Below, one piece after another: positions 1 through 9,166 of a stretch of DNA of 64,000 nt (within the stretch, counting starts at the first letter, position 1; every line of letters begins with the position of its first letter). The notes beneath the pieces are model-generated. The model saw only the letters and a program-made list of their open reading frames with translations. It had not been told where the DNA came from and did not search any database. This stretch comes from Sporosarcina sp. ACRSM (GTDB lineage Bacteria; Bacillota; Bacilli; Bacillales_A; Planococcaceae), in NCBI RefSeq assembly GCF_022346545.1, contig NZ_JAKRNU010000005.1, positions 62,001 through 126,000 on the forward strand. Reading direction: 5' to 3'. A program made the translations under genes and the position numbers.

Positions 1-1367
1 TGAACGATCGTTGTCAGCTTGTCATGGATCGATTGTTCTACATCGTATAAATGCGTAAACTGAGTCGGTTCCTCCATTAAACCGACGACTTCTTTGGCCA
101 AGGCGATTCCGCCTTCACCGCCTTCTTCCCAAACATTCGTAAGCGCTACTTTCACATCATTTGCTCTGCACCAATCCAGCACCACCTGATGCTCATCAGA
201 GGTATCTGTGATAAAACGGTTCAATGCAACGACCGGTTTTACGCCAAATGCGTGAACCGTATCAATATGTTTAGCCAAGTTTGCGATCCCAGCAGCAACC
301 GCCTGTACATTCTCAATGCCTAACGCCGATTTCGATACGCCTCCATGCATTTTGAGCGCACGGATCGTCGCGACGACTACAACGACATCGGGTGCAAATC
401 CGCCTCTCCGTGCTTTGATATTCATAAACTTCTCCGCACCGAGATCGGAGCCGAATCCAGCTTCAGTCACTACAATATCAGCCAATTGACGTGCCGTATT
501 TGTCGCGACCAACGAATTGCAACCATGCGCAATATTCGCAAACGGTCCCCCATGGATCAACGCGGGCGTTCCCTCCATCGTCTGGACCAGATTCGGCTTG
601 AACGCTTCTTTCAGAAGCAATGTCAGCGCCCCTTGTACCCCTAGATCACGAACCGTCACCGCTTCCTTATCATATGTGTAGCCGATCACGATCCGGGCAA
701 TCCGCTCTTTCAAATCTTGCAAGCTAATCGCCAAGCAGAACACAGCCATAATTTCAGAAGCGACTGTGATGTCGAAGCCATCCTCCCGTGGGACCCCTTG
801 AGCCGGCCCACCAAGTCCGATCGTCACTTTCCGGAGCGCCCGGTCGTTCATATCTAAAACGCGTTTCCACGTAATTCTACGCGGATCGAGCCGCAATGCG
901 TTTCCTTGATGTAAATGATTATCGATCATTGCACTCAGTGCATTATTTGCAGTCGTAATCGCATGGATATCCCCGTTAAAATGCAGGTTGATCTCTTCCA
1001 TCGGCAATACTTGCGCATAACCGCCGCCCGTTGCACCGCCTTTTATACCCATGACAGGACCCAAGGATGGTTCCCGCAAAGCAACCATCGTCTTTTCGCC
1101 CAGTTTTGATAATGCATCGGCCAATCCGACGGTAACCGTCGATTTTCCTTCTCCAGCCGGTGTCGGGCTAATCGCCGTTACAAGTACGACTTTTCCGTCC
1201 GCGCTCTTTGTGGGCAATTGGGAGACATCAATCTTCGCTTTGTATCGCCCGTAAGGTTCTACCGCATTTTCTGGTATACCTGCTTTCTCCGCAATTTCGG
1301 CAATCGGTTGCATCGTTGCCTGGGATGCGATTTGTAAATCCGTTAATGGAATGACTTTTTCTGTCAT
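1..1367 (-). CDS. fhs: Formate--tetrahydrofolate ligase, 3' end missing
   Basis: This cytosolic enzyme makes 10-formyl-THF from formate, THF and ATP for one-carbon metabolism. The reverse strand reads open from an ATG at 1367 to the window edge, giving about 455 of the usual ~560 residues, so the C-terminus lies outside. The start is set by AAAGGTGG eight bases upstream. The P-loop region [10 protein letters not shown] is at about residues 68-77, and the family segments [20 protein letters not shown] and [20 protein letters not shown] follow. No frameshift was seen. It is a single-gene unit as far as the window shows, with the next gene upstream on the same strand ending 87 bases away. Confidence 0.96.
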   Translation of the reverse strand, partial: MTEKVIPLTDLQIASQATMQPIAEIAEKAGIPENAVEPYGRYKAKIDVSQLPTKSADGKVVLVTAISPTPAGEGKSTVTVGLADALSKLGEKTMVALREPSLGPVMGIKGGATGGGYAQVLPMEEINLHFNGDIHAITTANNALSAMIDNHLHQGNALRLDPRRITWKRVLDMNDRALRKVTIGLGGPAQGVPREDGFDITVASEIMAVFCLAISLQDLKERIARIVIGYTYDKEAVTVRDLGVQGALTLLLKEAFKPNLVQTMEGTPALIHGGPFANIAHGCNSLVATNTARQLADIVVTEAGFGSDLGAEKFMNIKARRGGFAPDVVVVVATIRALKMHGGVSKSALGIENVQAVAAGIANLAKHIDTVHAFGVKPVVALNRFITDTSDEHQVVLDWCRANDVKVALTNVWEEGGEGGIALAKEVVGLMEEPTQFTHLYDVEQSIHDKLTTIV

Positions 1368-1454
1368 ATTTAATGCCACCTTTCATCACCTATAGTATAG
1401 GTCATATCCACATATATAGGGTAGTCATTTTTGTGAAAAATACTGACAGAAAAG

Positions 1455-2438
1455 TTATTTCGATATCCGGAGCGCCACTTTCCCGAACTGTTTGCTTTCT
1501 GCAATATAATCAAACGCTTGCTGTGCCTCATCCAGCTGGAACACGCGATCGATGACCGGCCGCATAGCGTATGTTTCAATATGGGCAAGCATCTCCCGCA
1601 GCTCTTCACGGCTTCCCATCGTTGAACCGAATAACTGATATTGACCATAGAAAAACGATCGTAAATCGAAGTCAACGACATCTTCCGTTGTCGCTCCAAA
1701 CACAACGATACGACCGCCCTTTTTCAAAACGCTTAAAGAGCGGTTAAACGTTGCTTTACCGACACTTTCAATGACAAGATCGATTGTCTCATCCTTCAAT
1801 TCCTTCTTCCAGTCCCCATTCGTATCAATCGCTCGATCGGCCCCTAGTTCAAGTGCTCGTTTCCGCTTCTCTTCACTGCGAGATGTCACGATGACACGTG
1901 CCCCGATATTTTTGGCAAACGAAATCAAGTAATTCGCCACACCGCCACCCGCACCGGGGATGAATACCGTATCTCCCTTTTTCAATCCGCCCTGCGTAAA
2001 AAGAGCCCGGTATCCTGTCAGCGCGGATAAAGCTAGCACTCCCGCTTCTTCCCAAGTGAGATGAGCAGGCTTCTTTTCCAGTTGTTCTTCGGAGATAACG
2101 ATTTTCTCGGCGAATGTTCCATGATCGGGCATGCCCAACAAATCGAACTCTTTTGGCGGGGCATCGCTATTTTCAAACCACCGTAGTGATGGATTGATGA
2201 TCACTTCATCTCCAACCTTCACATTCTTCACATTTTCACCGATCGATTCAACGATCCCTGCACCATCCGACCCTAATATCAATGCTTCCGGCGCATTTCC
2301 TCTCCGTGCAGGAATATATAAATCCCGGCGATTTAAGCCAGCAACCTTCAGGGAAACAATGACTTCCTCATTCTTGGCAATCGGTTCTTCCATATTCCCT
2401 ACTTTCAATTCTCCCGCTTCATGAATAAATGCTTTCAT
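1455..2438 (-). CDS. MDR-superfamily NAD(P)H-dependent oxidoreductase (YogA-like)
   Basis: This is a medium-chain dehydrogenase/reductase of 327 residues. It has the N-terminal GroES-like fold and a Rossmann domain with a glycine-rich turn near residues 160-167 (PGAGGGVANY). It is close to the quinone-reductase/zinc-type alcohol dehydrogenase-like group. The cysteine and histidine ligands of true zinc alcohol dehydrogenases are absent: the usual catalytic-zinc position reads NRRDLY, and GHE is replaced by GSDGAG. A zinc-independent reductase is therefore more likely than an alcohol dehydrogenase. The substrate is unknown. It lies upstream of fhs in the same direction, with no clear functional link. 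Confidence 0.88.
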   Translation of the reverse strand: MKAFIHEAGELKVGNMEEPIAKNEEVIVSLKVAGLNRRDLYIPARRGNAPEALILGSDGAGIVESIGENVKNVKVGDEVIINPSLRWFENSDAPPKEFDLLGMPDHGTFAEKIVISEEQLEKKPAHLTWEEAGVLALSALTGYRALFTQGGLKKGDTVFIPGAGGGVANYLISFAKNIGARVIVTSRSEEKRKRALELGADRAIDTNGDWKKELKDETIDLVIESVGKATFNRSLSVLKKGGRIVVFGATTEDVVDFDLRSFFYGQYQLFGSTMGSREELREMLAHIETYAMRPVIDRVFQLDEAQQAFDYIAESKQFGKVALRISK

Positions 2439-2516
2439 AGCCCTCTCCCTTTCCTTTACAAGTAATCAAAACATCCACTGTATTCAATCATACTTGAAGA
2501 TTTACCTATTTTCATA

Positions 2517-2552
2517 TAAAAAGCGTAAAAGGCATTTTCCCTTTACGCTTTT
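2517..2552 (-). terminator. Rho-independent terminator after the metallophosphoesterase
   Basis: The minus strand carries AAGCGTAAA / TTTACGCTT (9 bp) around a GC-poor loop, followed by a T run. It sits directly at the stop codon of the gene ending at 2552. Confidence 0.75.
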
Positions 2553-3451
2553 CATTCGTTAGCCGTTTGTTGTAAAGTGACCACAACAATTTCCGGCTGA
2601 TTCAACATCCTGATCGGTATGATACTATTTCCAAGGCCGCGACTTATAATCATTCGACTTCCATTTTCCTCATGAACGCCTGATGTATAGTTCGGGAACC
2701 AGCCTTCTCCCGGCGATACAAGCCCTCCGATTCCTGGAATCCGAAATTGTCCGCCATGTGCATGCCCGCTAAAAACGACATCTATGCCTTGTTCGACATA
2801 GACTTCGAATTGTTCCGGCCTATGGGATAATAGTACTTTGAATCGTTCGTCCGGCACTTGTCGAAACGTCCGTTGAATCGATGCCTTCACTGTAATATCG
2901 TCCTCTTGTTCACTTGCTAATGGATCCTCAATTCCACCTATTACAATCGACTGGTCGGGTGGCCGTGTAATTCTATACGCTTCATCTGTTAATACATAAA
3001 CGCCCAATCTTTCAAGCGCGCCTTTTATATGTTCTACATCATTTGTCGCAATTTCATGATTACCGGTCACATAATAGATCGGCGCAACTGTTTGAAGCGC
3101 CTCTACAAGCCGCAAGCTTTGTTCAAGATGATAGCGGTTGCTATCGACCAAATCGCCGGTAATGAAAATCACATCAGGCGCGATCGTCCTCACTTTGCGC
3201 ACAACCACTTCGTGATCTTGGCCATAAACGGCATCATGTAAATCCGATAGTTGGACAATTGTGTAGTGATGAAATGCATCGGGTAGTTTTTCTGAGATGA
3301 GGGTATAATGCGTAATACCGACTGTCGCATTACTTCGGTAAAGCTCAAAAACACAAAGACCCACTAGTAGAAATAGTAAAAAGCATCTCTTCTTCGTGAA
3401 TCGTCGTAAATGCTTTCCATTGCTCTTTTTCGGGGATGTCGATGCAGTCAT
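2552..3451 (-). CDS. Membrane-anchored metallophosphoesterase (YaeI/YkuE type)
   Basis: This is a calcineurin-like phosphoesterase of 299 residues. A single N-terminal membrane segment (about residues 22-40, after a Lys/Arg-rich stretch) anchors the catalytic domain outside the cytoplasm. The dinuclear metal motifs appear in order: QLSDLHD, GDLVDS, GNHE, LSHRPE and GHAHGGQ. Relatives act on phospholipid or UDP-sugar-lipid phosphoesters, but the substrate here is not known. Its start overlaps the stop of the upstream XRE regulator in an ATGA, so the two are co-translated. A terminator follows directly. Confidence 0.9.
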   Translation of the reverse strand: MTASTSPKKSNGKHLRRFTKKRCFLLFLLVGLCVFELYRSNATVGITHYTLISEKLPDAFHHYTIVQLSDLHDAVYGQDHEVVVRKVRTIAPDVIFITGDLVDSNRYHLEQSLRLVEALQTVAPIYYVTGNHEIATNDVEHIKGALERLGVYVLTDEAYRITRPPDQSIVIGGIEDPLASEQEDDITVKASIQRTFRQVPDERFKVLLSHRPEQFEVYVEQGIDVVFSGHAHGGQFRIPGIGGLVSPGEGWFPNYTSGVHEENGSRMIISRGLGNSIIPIRMLNQPEIVVVTLQQTANE

Positions 3452-3942
3452 AACCAGCGCTTTTTCATTTTTGCCAGCTCTAGTAACTCAAGGACTTCTT
3501 TTTTCGGCAATTCAGTTAAAATCGCCAATAATTCACGTTCTGCCAACCTTCTCCCTTTCCCGCTCCGATACCGTTCTTTATTTTGCGCATCGATTTCGGC
3601 ATATAACTCATCCATTGACTCTATTTGTTCACCTGTTTCCACCTCGCTCATCATCGACTCTCTCAACTTTTCGTAGAGCATTTCCGCATTTGTTGCGCCA
3701 GATGTTTTAAATGGAGTCGAGGTATTCCCAGTCCCTAAGATGAGTTCGTCCGTCGAAACATTGAAGCGTTCAGAAATTTTTGCAATCCAAGCGGCAGATG
3801 GTGCATTTTTTCCTTTTTCCCAATCTTTAATACGGCTTGCAGATGTACCGATGGCGGTTCCAAAGGCCATCATCGATAATCCGCGTTGTTCTCTTAACTG
3901 CTTTAAACGCATACCAAAATCTTCTTTGTTCCATTCAATCAC
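3448..3942 (-). CDS. XRE-family helix-turn-helix regulator
   Basis: This protein has 164 residues. The N-terminal 65 form a Cro/C1-type HTH (FGMRLKQLREQRGLSMMAFG, then SRIKDWEKGKNAPS). The remainder is a charged, helical tail with no recognised domain. A leucine-rich end (ELLAILTELPKKEVLELLELA) may serve oligomerisation. It is translationally coupled (4-base overlap) to the metallophosphoesterase, which suggests local or autogenous control of that gene. The target and ligand are unknown. Codon use and base composition match the neighbours, so there is no sign of phage origin apart from the family. Confidence 0.85.
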   Translation of the reverse strand: MIEWNKEDFGMRLKQLREQRGLSMMAFGTAIGTSASRIKDWEKGKNAPSAAWIAKISERFNVSTDELILGTGNTSTPFKTSGATNAEMLYEKLRESMMSEVETGEQIESMDELYAEIDAQNKERYRSGKGRRLAERELLAILTELPKKEVLELLELAKMKKRWL

Positions 3943-4036
3943 ACTTACGCCCCCTTAATATTTCACTTTCTATCTCTATTATTTTTTAATCGGAGGTTTC
4001 TGTCAATCAATTTTTTGATTTTTCTATAAAACTTAT

Positions 4037-4522
4037 TCAGTATCCCGTTTTTTGACGTTCATAGTTTTCTTCGTTTTTTGCTATGTATGCCTTTATAATG
4101 TCTTCATTTGTAAATCCAAGCTTCTTCGCAATCGCTCCGTAATGAATCCAAATCTCCTGGTAAGCTTCCATTGTAAGCTCATTTAAAAAACGATGAATGA
4201 CTGCAGTTGTCTTCAAGAATAATTGTGTCAGATTTCCTTCCACTTCCCCTTCTGGCCAGTCTGAAAGGGTATCCAGCTCTTTTTCAATCCCAAGCGATAG
4301 GAGAAAATGAATGGAGTCTACATACTCTTCAAGGATGACAGTTTCTTCCGACGGCCCTTTTTGACTCCAAAATTTAAAACAGCGTGTTTCATTGGCAAGC
4401 TCAGCCAATTCTACGAGAAGTGCCAGGCCTTTTTCTAAAAAGACATCTGTCTGTTTGTCCCGATTTTGTTGGATAAAAGCATCCAGTTCCCGTTGCATAG
4501 AAAATAATGTTGTTAGTTGCAT
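4037..4522 (-). CDS. Dimeric dUTP diphosphatase (MazG/all-alpha NTP-PPase fold)
   Basis: The protein hydrolyses dUTP to dUMP, keeping uracil out of DNA. Its 161 residues are all helical. The metal-binding motif of the dimeric dUTPases is visible as ELAELANETRCFKFW (E-x2-E) followed about 20 residues later by EEYVDSIHFLLSLG (E-x2-D). This is the dimeric family typical of phages, Campylobacter and many Bacillales, not the trimeric beta-barrel dUTPase. The RBS GGAGG lies just upstream of the ATG. It is divergent from ysdB. Confidence 0.88.
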   Translation of the reverse strand: MQLTTLFSMQRELDAFIQQNRDKQTDVFLEKGLALLVELAELANETRCFKFWSQKGPSEETVILEEYVDSIHFLLSLGIEKELDTLSDWPEGEVEGNLTQLFLKTTAVIHRFLNELTMEAYQEIWIHYGAIAKKLGFTNEDIIKAYIAKNEENYERQKTGY

Positions 4523-4551
4523 AAAAAAACCTCCACTTTTTTTGAATTTCT

Positions 4552-4578
4552 TGAAACCAAATCATTCAGTCATCCGTA
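4552..4578 (+). promoter_or_regulatory. Sigma-W promoter of ysdB
   Basis: TGAAAC (4552-4557) is followed 17 bases later by CGTA (4575-4578), matching the extracytoplasmic sigma-W consensus TGAAAC-N16/17-CGTA. It is 38 bases upstream of the ysdB start and on the same strand. B. subtilis ysdB belongs to the sigma-W regulon. Confidence 0.75.
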
Positions 4579-4615
4579 TAAGAGAGTACCATAAAATTAG
4601 TAAGGGGGATCTGTC

Positions 4616-4993
4616 ATGGGCTTTCTGATCCGCTTAGCCATTATTGCACTCATCATTTATCTATTTTACCGTGGAATTCGTTATTTAACTGACGCCAAAC
4701 GGAAATTGGATGAGGCATACGAACAAGAGCAATTTTATTTTTATGACGATGTAAAAAATGTGCGGAAAAATTTCTTCATCACGTACAAAGGTGCACTTTT
4801 CGAAGGTGAAAAGTATTTGGGAACCACTCATGATTCCATCGATGTCGTCTCCATTTTTGTTTGGGTAAAAGACGAAGCGAAACTACAAGGATTTACAAAA
4901 GACGATTTCCAATTCCTCAAGTCAGAAATTCTATCCAATTATCCAAAAGCGGACATCAGCTGGAAAAACCCTATCGAACAATTGATGAAATAA
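4616..4993 (+). CDS. ysdB: Sigma-W pathway protein YsdB
   Basis: This small protein has 125 residues. It carries one N-terminal transmembrane helix (about residues 4-20, FLIRLAIIALIIYLFYRG) and a charged cytoplasmic remainder. The sequence and position next to ysdA-rplT match YsdB of B. subtilis, a member of the cell-envelope stress regulon whose molecular role is not established. A sigma-W type promoter precedes it. The RBS GGGGGAT is six bases before the ATG. A terminator follows at 5039-5065, converging with ysdA. Confidence 0.88.
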   Translation: MGFLIRLAIIALIIYLFYRGIRYLTDAKRKLDEAYEQEQFYFYDDVKNVRKNFFITYKGALFEGEKYLGTTHDSIDVVSIFVWVKDEAKLQGFTKDDFQFLKSEILSNYPKADISWKNPIEQLMK

Positions 4994-5038
4994 ACAAAAG
5001 CGCAGGGCGGCTGGCGCCCAGAGTCTGGATGACGATAG

Positions 5039-5065
5039 AAAGCCCGGATATCTTTCGGGCTTTTT
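5039..5065 (+). terminator. Bidirectional terminator between ysdB and ysdA
   Basis: AAGCCCG and CGGGCTT pair around a short AT-rich loop, with a T run after the stem and an A run before it. It can serve both converging genes. Confidence 0.75.
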
Positions 5066-5066
5066 C

Positions 5067-5357
5067 TTATACTTTTGTCAGCCCAGGTAAATTGACACCG
5101 AGCAGATAAAGAAGTCCGATACCATAAGCAATGGCTATTACAAAAAATCCTACCCGGAATGCCGTATGCCTTGTTTTATGTCGGAACATCTGCATGCCGA
5201 TGTAAGCACCGATGCCTCCCCCTAAAAGAGCAAGCAGCCATAGATTCCGTTCGGGTATACGCTTCTGTTTCTTTTTCGCCTGATTTTTATCATACCCCAT
5301 CGCAGCGAACGCCCAGATCGACATGAACATGATCCAGCTGACGAGCACAGACTCCAT
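5067..5357 (-). CDS. ysdA: DUF1294 family membrane protein YsdA
   Basis: This is a 96-residue protein with about three hydrophobic segments (residues 3-20, 38-56 and 68-90). It has the DUF1294 signature: a G-Y/D-K segment, then R-x-P-E-x-x-L, GGGIGAYIGMQMFRHKT and F-x-x-G. Its function is unknown. It follows rplT on the same strand, as in B. subtilis, but a terminator at 5406-5456 separates it from the ribosomal operon. Confidence 0.85.
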   Translation of the reverse strand: MESVLVSWIMFMSIWAFAAMGYDKNQAKKKQKRIPERNLWLLALLGGGIGAYIGMQMFRHKTRHTAFRVGFFVIAIAYGIGLLYLLGVNLPGLTKV

Positions 5358-5405
5358 TCGCTCCCCCTCCTTTTCTCTTTTCCCATTTTACACCATTTCG
5401 GTACA

Positions 5406-5456
5406 AATAAAAACCACCCCGCGTCCCGGAGTAACTCCGTTTCACGAGGCGGTTTC
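5406..5456 (-). terminator. Terminator of the infC-rpmI-rplT operon
   Basis: On the minus strand, AAACCGCCTCG pairs with CGCGGGGTGGTTT around a loop containing a nested ACGGAGTTACTCCG hairpin, followed by TTTATTTG. It lies 13 bases past the rplT stop. Confidence 0.8.
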
Positions 5457-5468
5457 TTAATTTGATTC

Positions 5469-5828
5469 TTATTTTGCGATTGATTTTTTTGCTGCTTCTG
5501 CTAGTTGTGCGAATGCTTGTGCATCTGTTACAGCTAGATCAGCTAGCATTTTACGGTTTACTTCGATACCAGCAACTTTCAATCCGTGCATAAGTGTGCT
5601 GTAAGATAGACCGTTTGTACGTGCTGCCGCATTGATACGTGTGATCCAAAGTTTACGGAATTCACGTTTCTTTTGACGACGGTCACGGTATGCATAGTTA
5701 AGTGATTTCATCACTTGTTGGTTTGCAACTTTGTAAAGTCTATGTTTTGACCCGTAGTAGCCTTTTGCTAATTTTAATACTCGATTACGACGCTTGCGCG
5801 ACACTGTTCCACCTTTTACGCGTGGCAT
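5469..5828 (-). CDS. rplT: 50S ribosomal protein L20
   Basis: This is a 119-residue, very basic protein of typical L20 length, with the family segments [22 protein letters not shown] and [20 protein letters not shown]20 binds 23S rRNA early in 50S assembly. In Bacillales it is also the autogenous repressor of infC-rpmI-rplT, acting on the mRNA leader. That leader is recognisable at 6652-6880. It is the last gene of the operon, 43 bases after rpmI. Confidence 0.98.
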   Translation of the reverse strand: MPRVKGGTVSRKRRNRVLKLAKGYYGSKHRLYKVANQQVMKSLNYAYRDRRQKKREFRKLWITRINAAARTNGLSYSTLMHGLKVAGIEVNRKMLADLAVTDAQAFAQLAEAAKKSIAK

Positions 5829-5871
5829 AGTTCATTACCTCCTGCTTTTCTGTCCGATTGTTTTTTGCTTA

Positions 5872-6069
5872 TTACATGTATGTGATCATTTCGCGAATGC
5901 GTTTGTAGTCGCCTGAAGAAACGAGGGAAGCTTTACGCAAATGACGTTTCGCTTTCGTCGACTTGTTTGCAAAAAGGTGACTTGTGTAAGCACGGCCACG
6001 TTTTACTTTACCAGCTCCGGTTTTTTTGAAACGTTTCGCTGAGCCGCGGTGAGTTTTCATTTTTGGCAT
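5872..6069 (-). CDS. rpmI: 50S ribosomal protein L35
   Basis: This 65-residue basic protein begins [20 protein letters not shown], the L35 signature. It has a good RBS (GGAGGAACAG upstream of the ATG). It is the middle gene of infC-rpmI-rplT, 27 bases after infC. Confidence 0.98.
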   Translation of the reverse strand: MPKMKTHRGSAKRFKKTGAGKVKRGRAYTSHLFANKSTKAKRHLRKASLVSSGDYKRIREMITYM

Positions 6070-6096
6070 GATCTGTTCCTCCTAAATCTTTCGTTG

Positions 6097-6615
6097 TTAC
6101 TGTTTTTCTGCAGTTGGCGCAAGCACTAGGAACATGCTGCGGCCTTCCATCTTCGGTCGTTGTTCAACCGTCGATACATCTTTGCACGCTTCTGCGAAGC
6201 GGTCAAGGACACGTTGTCCGATTTCCTTGTGCGTGATGGCACGTCCGCGGAAACGGATGGACGCTTTCACTTTGTCGCCTTTTTCAAGGAACTTGATCGC
6301 GTTACGCAATTTTGTCTGAAAATCATGCTCATCGATCGTCGGACTTAACCGGACTTCTTTGACTTGAATGATTTTCTGATTTTTACGTACTTCACGGTCC
6401 TTTTTCTGCTGTTCGAATTTGAACTTCCCATAGTCCATGATACGAGCTACTGGGGGTTTCGCTTGCGGAGCGACAAGGACGAGATCCAAATTCACACGAG
6501 CGGCAATTTCCAATGCCTCGTTGCGGGATTTGATTCCGAGCTGTTCGCCGTTATGATCGATAATGCGCAACTCGCGGGCACGGATGCCCTCATTTACGTA
6601 CATGTCTTTGCTAAT
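6097..6615 (-). CDS. infC: Translation initiation factor IF-3, ATT start
   Basis: IF-3 keeps the 30S subunit free and checks initiator tRNA and start codon pairing. I place the start at the ATT at 6615 ([16 protein letters not shown], 172 residues). It has GGAGGTGG about nine bases upstream and gives the family N-terminus. The ATG at 6651, in frame further up, lies before that RBS and is not credible. AUU starts are a known hallmark of infC and allow IF-3 to repress itself. The N-domain, Lys-rich linker and C-domain ([27 protein letters not shown]) are intact. Confidence 0.95.
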   Translation of the reverse strand: MSKDMYVNEGIRARELRIIDHNGEQLGIKSRNEALEIAARVNLDLVLVAPQAKPPVARIMDYGKFKFEQQKKDREVRKNQKIIQVKEVRLSPTIDEHDFQTKLRNAIKFLEKGDKVKASIRFRGRAITHKEIGQRVLDRFAEACKDVSTVEQRPKMEGRSMFLVLAPTAEKQ

Positions 6616-6651
6616 AGTAATCCACCTCCGGATATTATCTCGCGAATACAT

Positions 6652-6880
6652 GGTTTGGGTATACCGCCTGGTTAGGTCGGTCCCACAGGTCCATCCAATA
6701 AAAAAAGGTAGACAAATGTAATTTGTCTACCCGCGTATGTGTACGCACATCAAGATGTACGGCACGTTCACTCATGTGCTGACCTGTCAACAACGGTTAG
6801 GCGTCAAACAGGTGAGAAGCGGGTAGCCTCTTCTTATACCACAAACTGTATTCAGTCATTACTAACCTTAATTACTTTAA
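6652..6880 (-). promoter_or_regulatory. L20-type leader of infC-rpmI-rplT
   Basis: A transcribed leader of about 255 bases separates the promoter from infC. GCTACCCGCTTC (plus-strand 6819-6826 is its complement GCGGGTAG) can pair over 8 bp with GCGGGTAG near 6727-6734. The second segment is also the 5' arm of the terminator at 6698-6731. The two pairings exclude each other, as in the L20 leader of Bacillus, where L20 binding stabilises the terminator. Confidence 0.8.
6698..6731 (-). terminator. Leader attenuator upstream of infC
   Basis: GGTAGACAAAT / ATTTGTCTACC is an 11-bp stem with a three-base loop (6707-6731). It is followed on the minus strand by seven T residues. It lies about 85 bases before infC, inside the leader, so it is an attenuator and not a thrS terminator. 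Confidence 0.9.
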
Positions 6881-6902
6881 CATGGATAAAGATATGTGTC
6901 AA
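6874..6902 (-). promoter_or_regulatory. Sigma-A promoter of infC operon
   Basis: On the minus strand TTGACA (6897-6902) and TAAAGT (6874-6879) are 17 bases apart. It sits 20 bases after the thrS stop and starts the L20 leader. Confidence 0.75.
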
Positions 6903-6921
6903 TTACTTTTTTCGAAAAGAG

Positions 6922-8856
6922 TTAGACGTTGACCACTTCGTCTTTTAATTTCGCCAGGAATGCTTCGAATGGCATACTTTCCGATTTTTGTTCTCCGTAT
7001 TTACGGACATTCACTTCACCGGATTCCACTTCTTTGTCACCAAGCACTAGCATATAAGGCACTTTTTGCATTTGGGCTTCCCGGATTTTATAACCGATTT
7101 TTTCGTCACGGCTATCGATATCCACCCGGAATCCTGCTGCCACTAGCTTTTCACGAATTCCATCAGCGTAGTCGAAATGAGCATTCGGTGAAACTGGGAT
7201 CACTTCGACTTGAACAGGTGCAAGCCAAGTCGGGAATGCCCCTTTGTATTCTTCGATAAGGAAAGCAACGAAACGCTCCATCGTCGAAACGACACCTCGG
7301 TGAATGACGACTGGACGATGGTGTTTACCGTCCTCTCCGACATACGTCAAGTCAAAACGTTCAGGTTGCAGGAAGTCCAGTTGTGCAGTGGAGAGCGTCT
7401 CTTCCATTCCGATTGCTGTTTTCACTTGAACATCAAGCTTCGGTCCGTAGAAAGCTGCCTCCCCAATCGCTTCTACATAGTCTAGCTCCATTTCGTCCAT
7501 CGTTTCTTTTAACAAACGTTGTGCATGTTCCCACATTTCATCATCATCGTAATATTTCTCCGTATCTTCTGGATCACGATAAGAAAGACGGAAGGAATAA
7601 TCTTTGATATCGAAATCTTTATAGACATCGATAATGAGCTGAACAACACGTTTGAATTCTTCTTTAATTTGATCCGGTCGCACAAAAATATGTGCATCAT
7701 TCAATGTCATCCCACGGACACGCTGTAAACCGGATAGCGCCCCGGACATTTCATAGCGGTGCATCATACCGAGCTCTGCAATTCGGATAGGTAAATTCCG
7801 ATAAGAATGGATGCCGTTTTTGTAAATCATCATATGATGCGGGCAGTTCATCGGACGAAGGACAAGATCCTCATTGTCCATGCTCATGACTGGGAACATG
7901 CCATCTTGGTAGTGACCCCAGTGACCAGATGTTTTATAGAGTTCTACACTTCCGAGTACCGGTGTATACACATGGTCATAGCCTAGTTTTTCTTCTTTAT
8001 CGACGATGTAGCGCTCAATAACACGGCGGATTGTCGCACCTTTTGGCAACCAGAGTGGCAAGCCTTGGCCGACTTTTTGGGAATTCATGAACAAATCGAG
8101 TTCTTTCCCGATTTTCCGGTGATCCCGTTCTTTCGCTTCTTCCAGTAGACGCAAGTGCTCTTTTAATTCATCTTTTTTGAAAAAGGCTGTTCCATAAATC
8201 CGTTGTAGCATTTTGTTATCGGAATTTCCACGCCAATAAGCGCCCGCGATGCTAAGCAATTTGAATTCTTTCAGTTTTCCTGTCGACGGTACATGGACAC
8301 CACGGCAAAGGTCGAAGAATTCCCCTTGTTCGTAAATGGATACTTGTTCCCCTTCCGGAATCGCTTCGAGCAGTTCCAGCTTGTACTCATCGTCGATCTC
8401 TTTGAAACGTCTTTCCGCCTCTTCACGTGTTACATCGTGACGAATCACTTCAACATTTTCACCGATGATCTTTTTCATTTCTTTTTCAAGTTCCGGTAAG
8501 TCATCTGCCGTAATCGGTTCTGGGGAATCGATGTCGTAGTAAAATCCGCTATCGATTACAGGGCCGATACCGAGCTTCGCGTCCGGAAACTTCCGTTTGA
8601 CGGCTTGAGCCAATAAATGCGCTGTACTATGGCGCAAAATCTCAAGAGCTTCCGGTGATTGCGGTGTAATGATCGCAATTTCACCATCATCCTTAATCGG
8701 CGTTTTCAAGTCAATTAGCTTATCGCCAATTTTCCCTGCCAGCGCACTTTTCCGAAGTCCCGGGCTAATCGATGCCGCAACCTCCTCTGTTGTTGTACCT
8801 TGTGGAAATTCTTTCACCGCACCATCCGGAAATGTTAAGTTAATCATTTCTGCCAT
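6922..8856 (-). CDS. thrS: Threonine--tRNA ligase
   Basis: The protein charges tRNA-Thr in the cytosol. It is 644 residues, full length for the family. An N-terminal TGS domain (about 1-62) is followed by the editing domain ([19 protein letters not shown], about 77-95, carries an H-x3-H motif), the class II catalytic core (motif 2 [13 protein letters not shown], with the zinc cysteine) and the anticodon-binding domain (EVIPVSPNA to the end). RBS AAGGAG precedes the ATG. Expression is under a T-box leader (8887-9160). Confidence 0.98.
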   Translation of the reverse strand: MAEMINLTFPDGAVKEFPQGTTTEEVAASISPGLRKSALAGKIGDKLIDLKTPIKDDGEIAIITPQSPEALEILRHSTAHLLAQAVKRKFPDAKLGIGPVIDSGFYYDIDSPEPITADDLPELEKEMKKIIGENVEVIRHDVTREEAERRFKEIDDEYKLELLEAIPEGEQVSIYEQGEFFDLCRGVHVPSTGKLKEFKLLSIAGAYWRGNSDNKMLQRIYGTAFFKKDELKEHLRLLEEAKERDHRKIGKELDLFMNSQKVGQGLPLWLPKGATIRRVIERYIVDKEEKLGYDHVYTPVLGSVELYKTSGHWGHYQDGMFPVMSMDNEDLVLRPMNCPHHMMIYKNGIHSYRNLPIRIAELGMMHRYEMSGALSGLQRVRGMTLNDAHIFVRPDQIKEEFKRVVQLIIDVYKDFDIKDYSFRLSYRDPEDTEKYYDDDEMWEHAQRLLKETMDEMELDYVEAIGEAAFYGPKLDVQVKTAIGMEETLSTAQLDFLQPERFDLTYVGEDGKHHRPVVIHRGVVSTMERFVAFLIEEYKGAFPTWLAPVQVEVIPVSPNAHFDYADGIREKLVAAGFRVDIDSRDEKIGYKIREAQMQKVPYMLVLGDKEVESGEVNVRKYGEQKSESMPFEAFLAKLKDEVVNV

Positions 8857-8886
8857 TTGAATACGCTCCTTTTTTCTTTTTAAGCA

Positions 8887-9160
8887 ACAAAAAAAGCCCC
8901 ATCCCTGGAAAGGGACGAAGCTTTAGCTCGTGGTTCCACCCTTGTTTCTTCCATCTGTCATAACAATTGACAGAAAGATGAAGCTTGACATCGGCTAACG
9001 GGCCGGGTTCCGTCATCGGTTACTCGTATCGGTTCACCGATGCTGCTCGGAGGTGGTAAATCGTCTGTCTGTTCTACAGGGCTTCCAGCCAATGACCCTG
9101 TTCTCTGTAAGTCGACAAATCGATTCTTGTCCTCGTCCTTGCATTTCAGCTTATTGAATA
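8887..9160 (-). promoter_or_regulatory. T-box riboswitch of thrS
   Basis: The reverse strand carries the diagnostic T-box AGGGTGGAACCACG at 8929-8943, just before a terminator. The stem I part includes ACAGAGA followed by the distal hairpin AGGGTCATTGGCTGGAAGCCC, and a TTTACCACC stretch near 9052-9060 in the likely specifier loop. ACC is a threonine codon, matching the downstream gene. Uncharged tRNA-Thr would pair with the TGGA of the T-box and let thrS be read. The specifier assignment is inferred from position. Confidence 0.92.
8888..8925 (-). terminator. T-box attenuator of thrS
   Basis: AAGC-(TT)-CGTCCCT and AGGGATG-(GG)-GCTT pair on the minus strand, followed by a run of seven T residues. 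It is the read-through/terminate switch of the T-box. Confidence 0.9.
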
Positions 9161-9166
9161 ATTTGT

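Noticed and set aside
345..1254. Open frames on the plus strand of 60-99 codons
   Set aside because: They are antisense to fhs, which reads without a break on the minus strand and shows clear family motifs.
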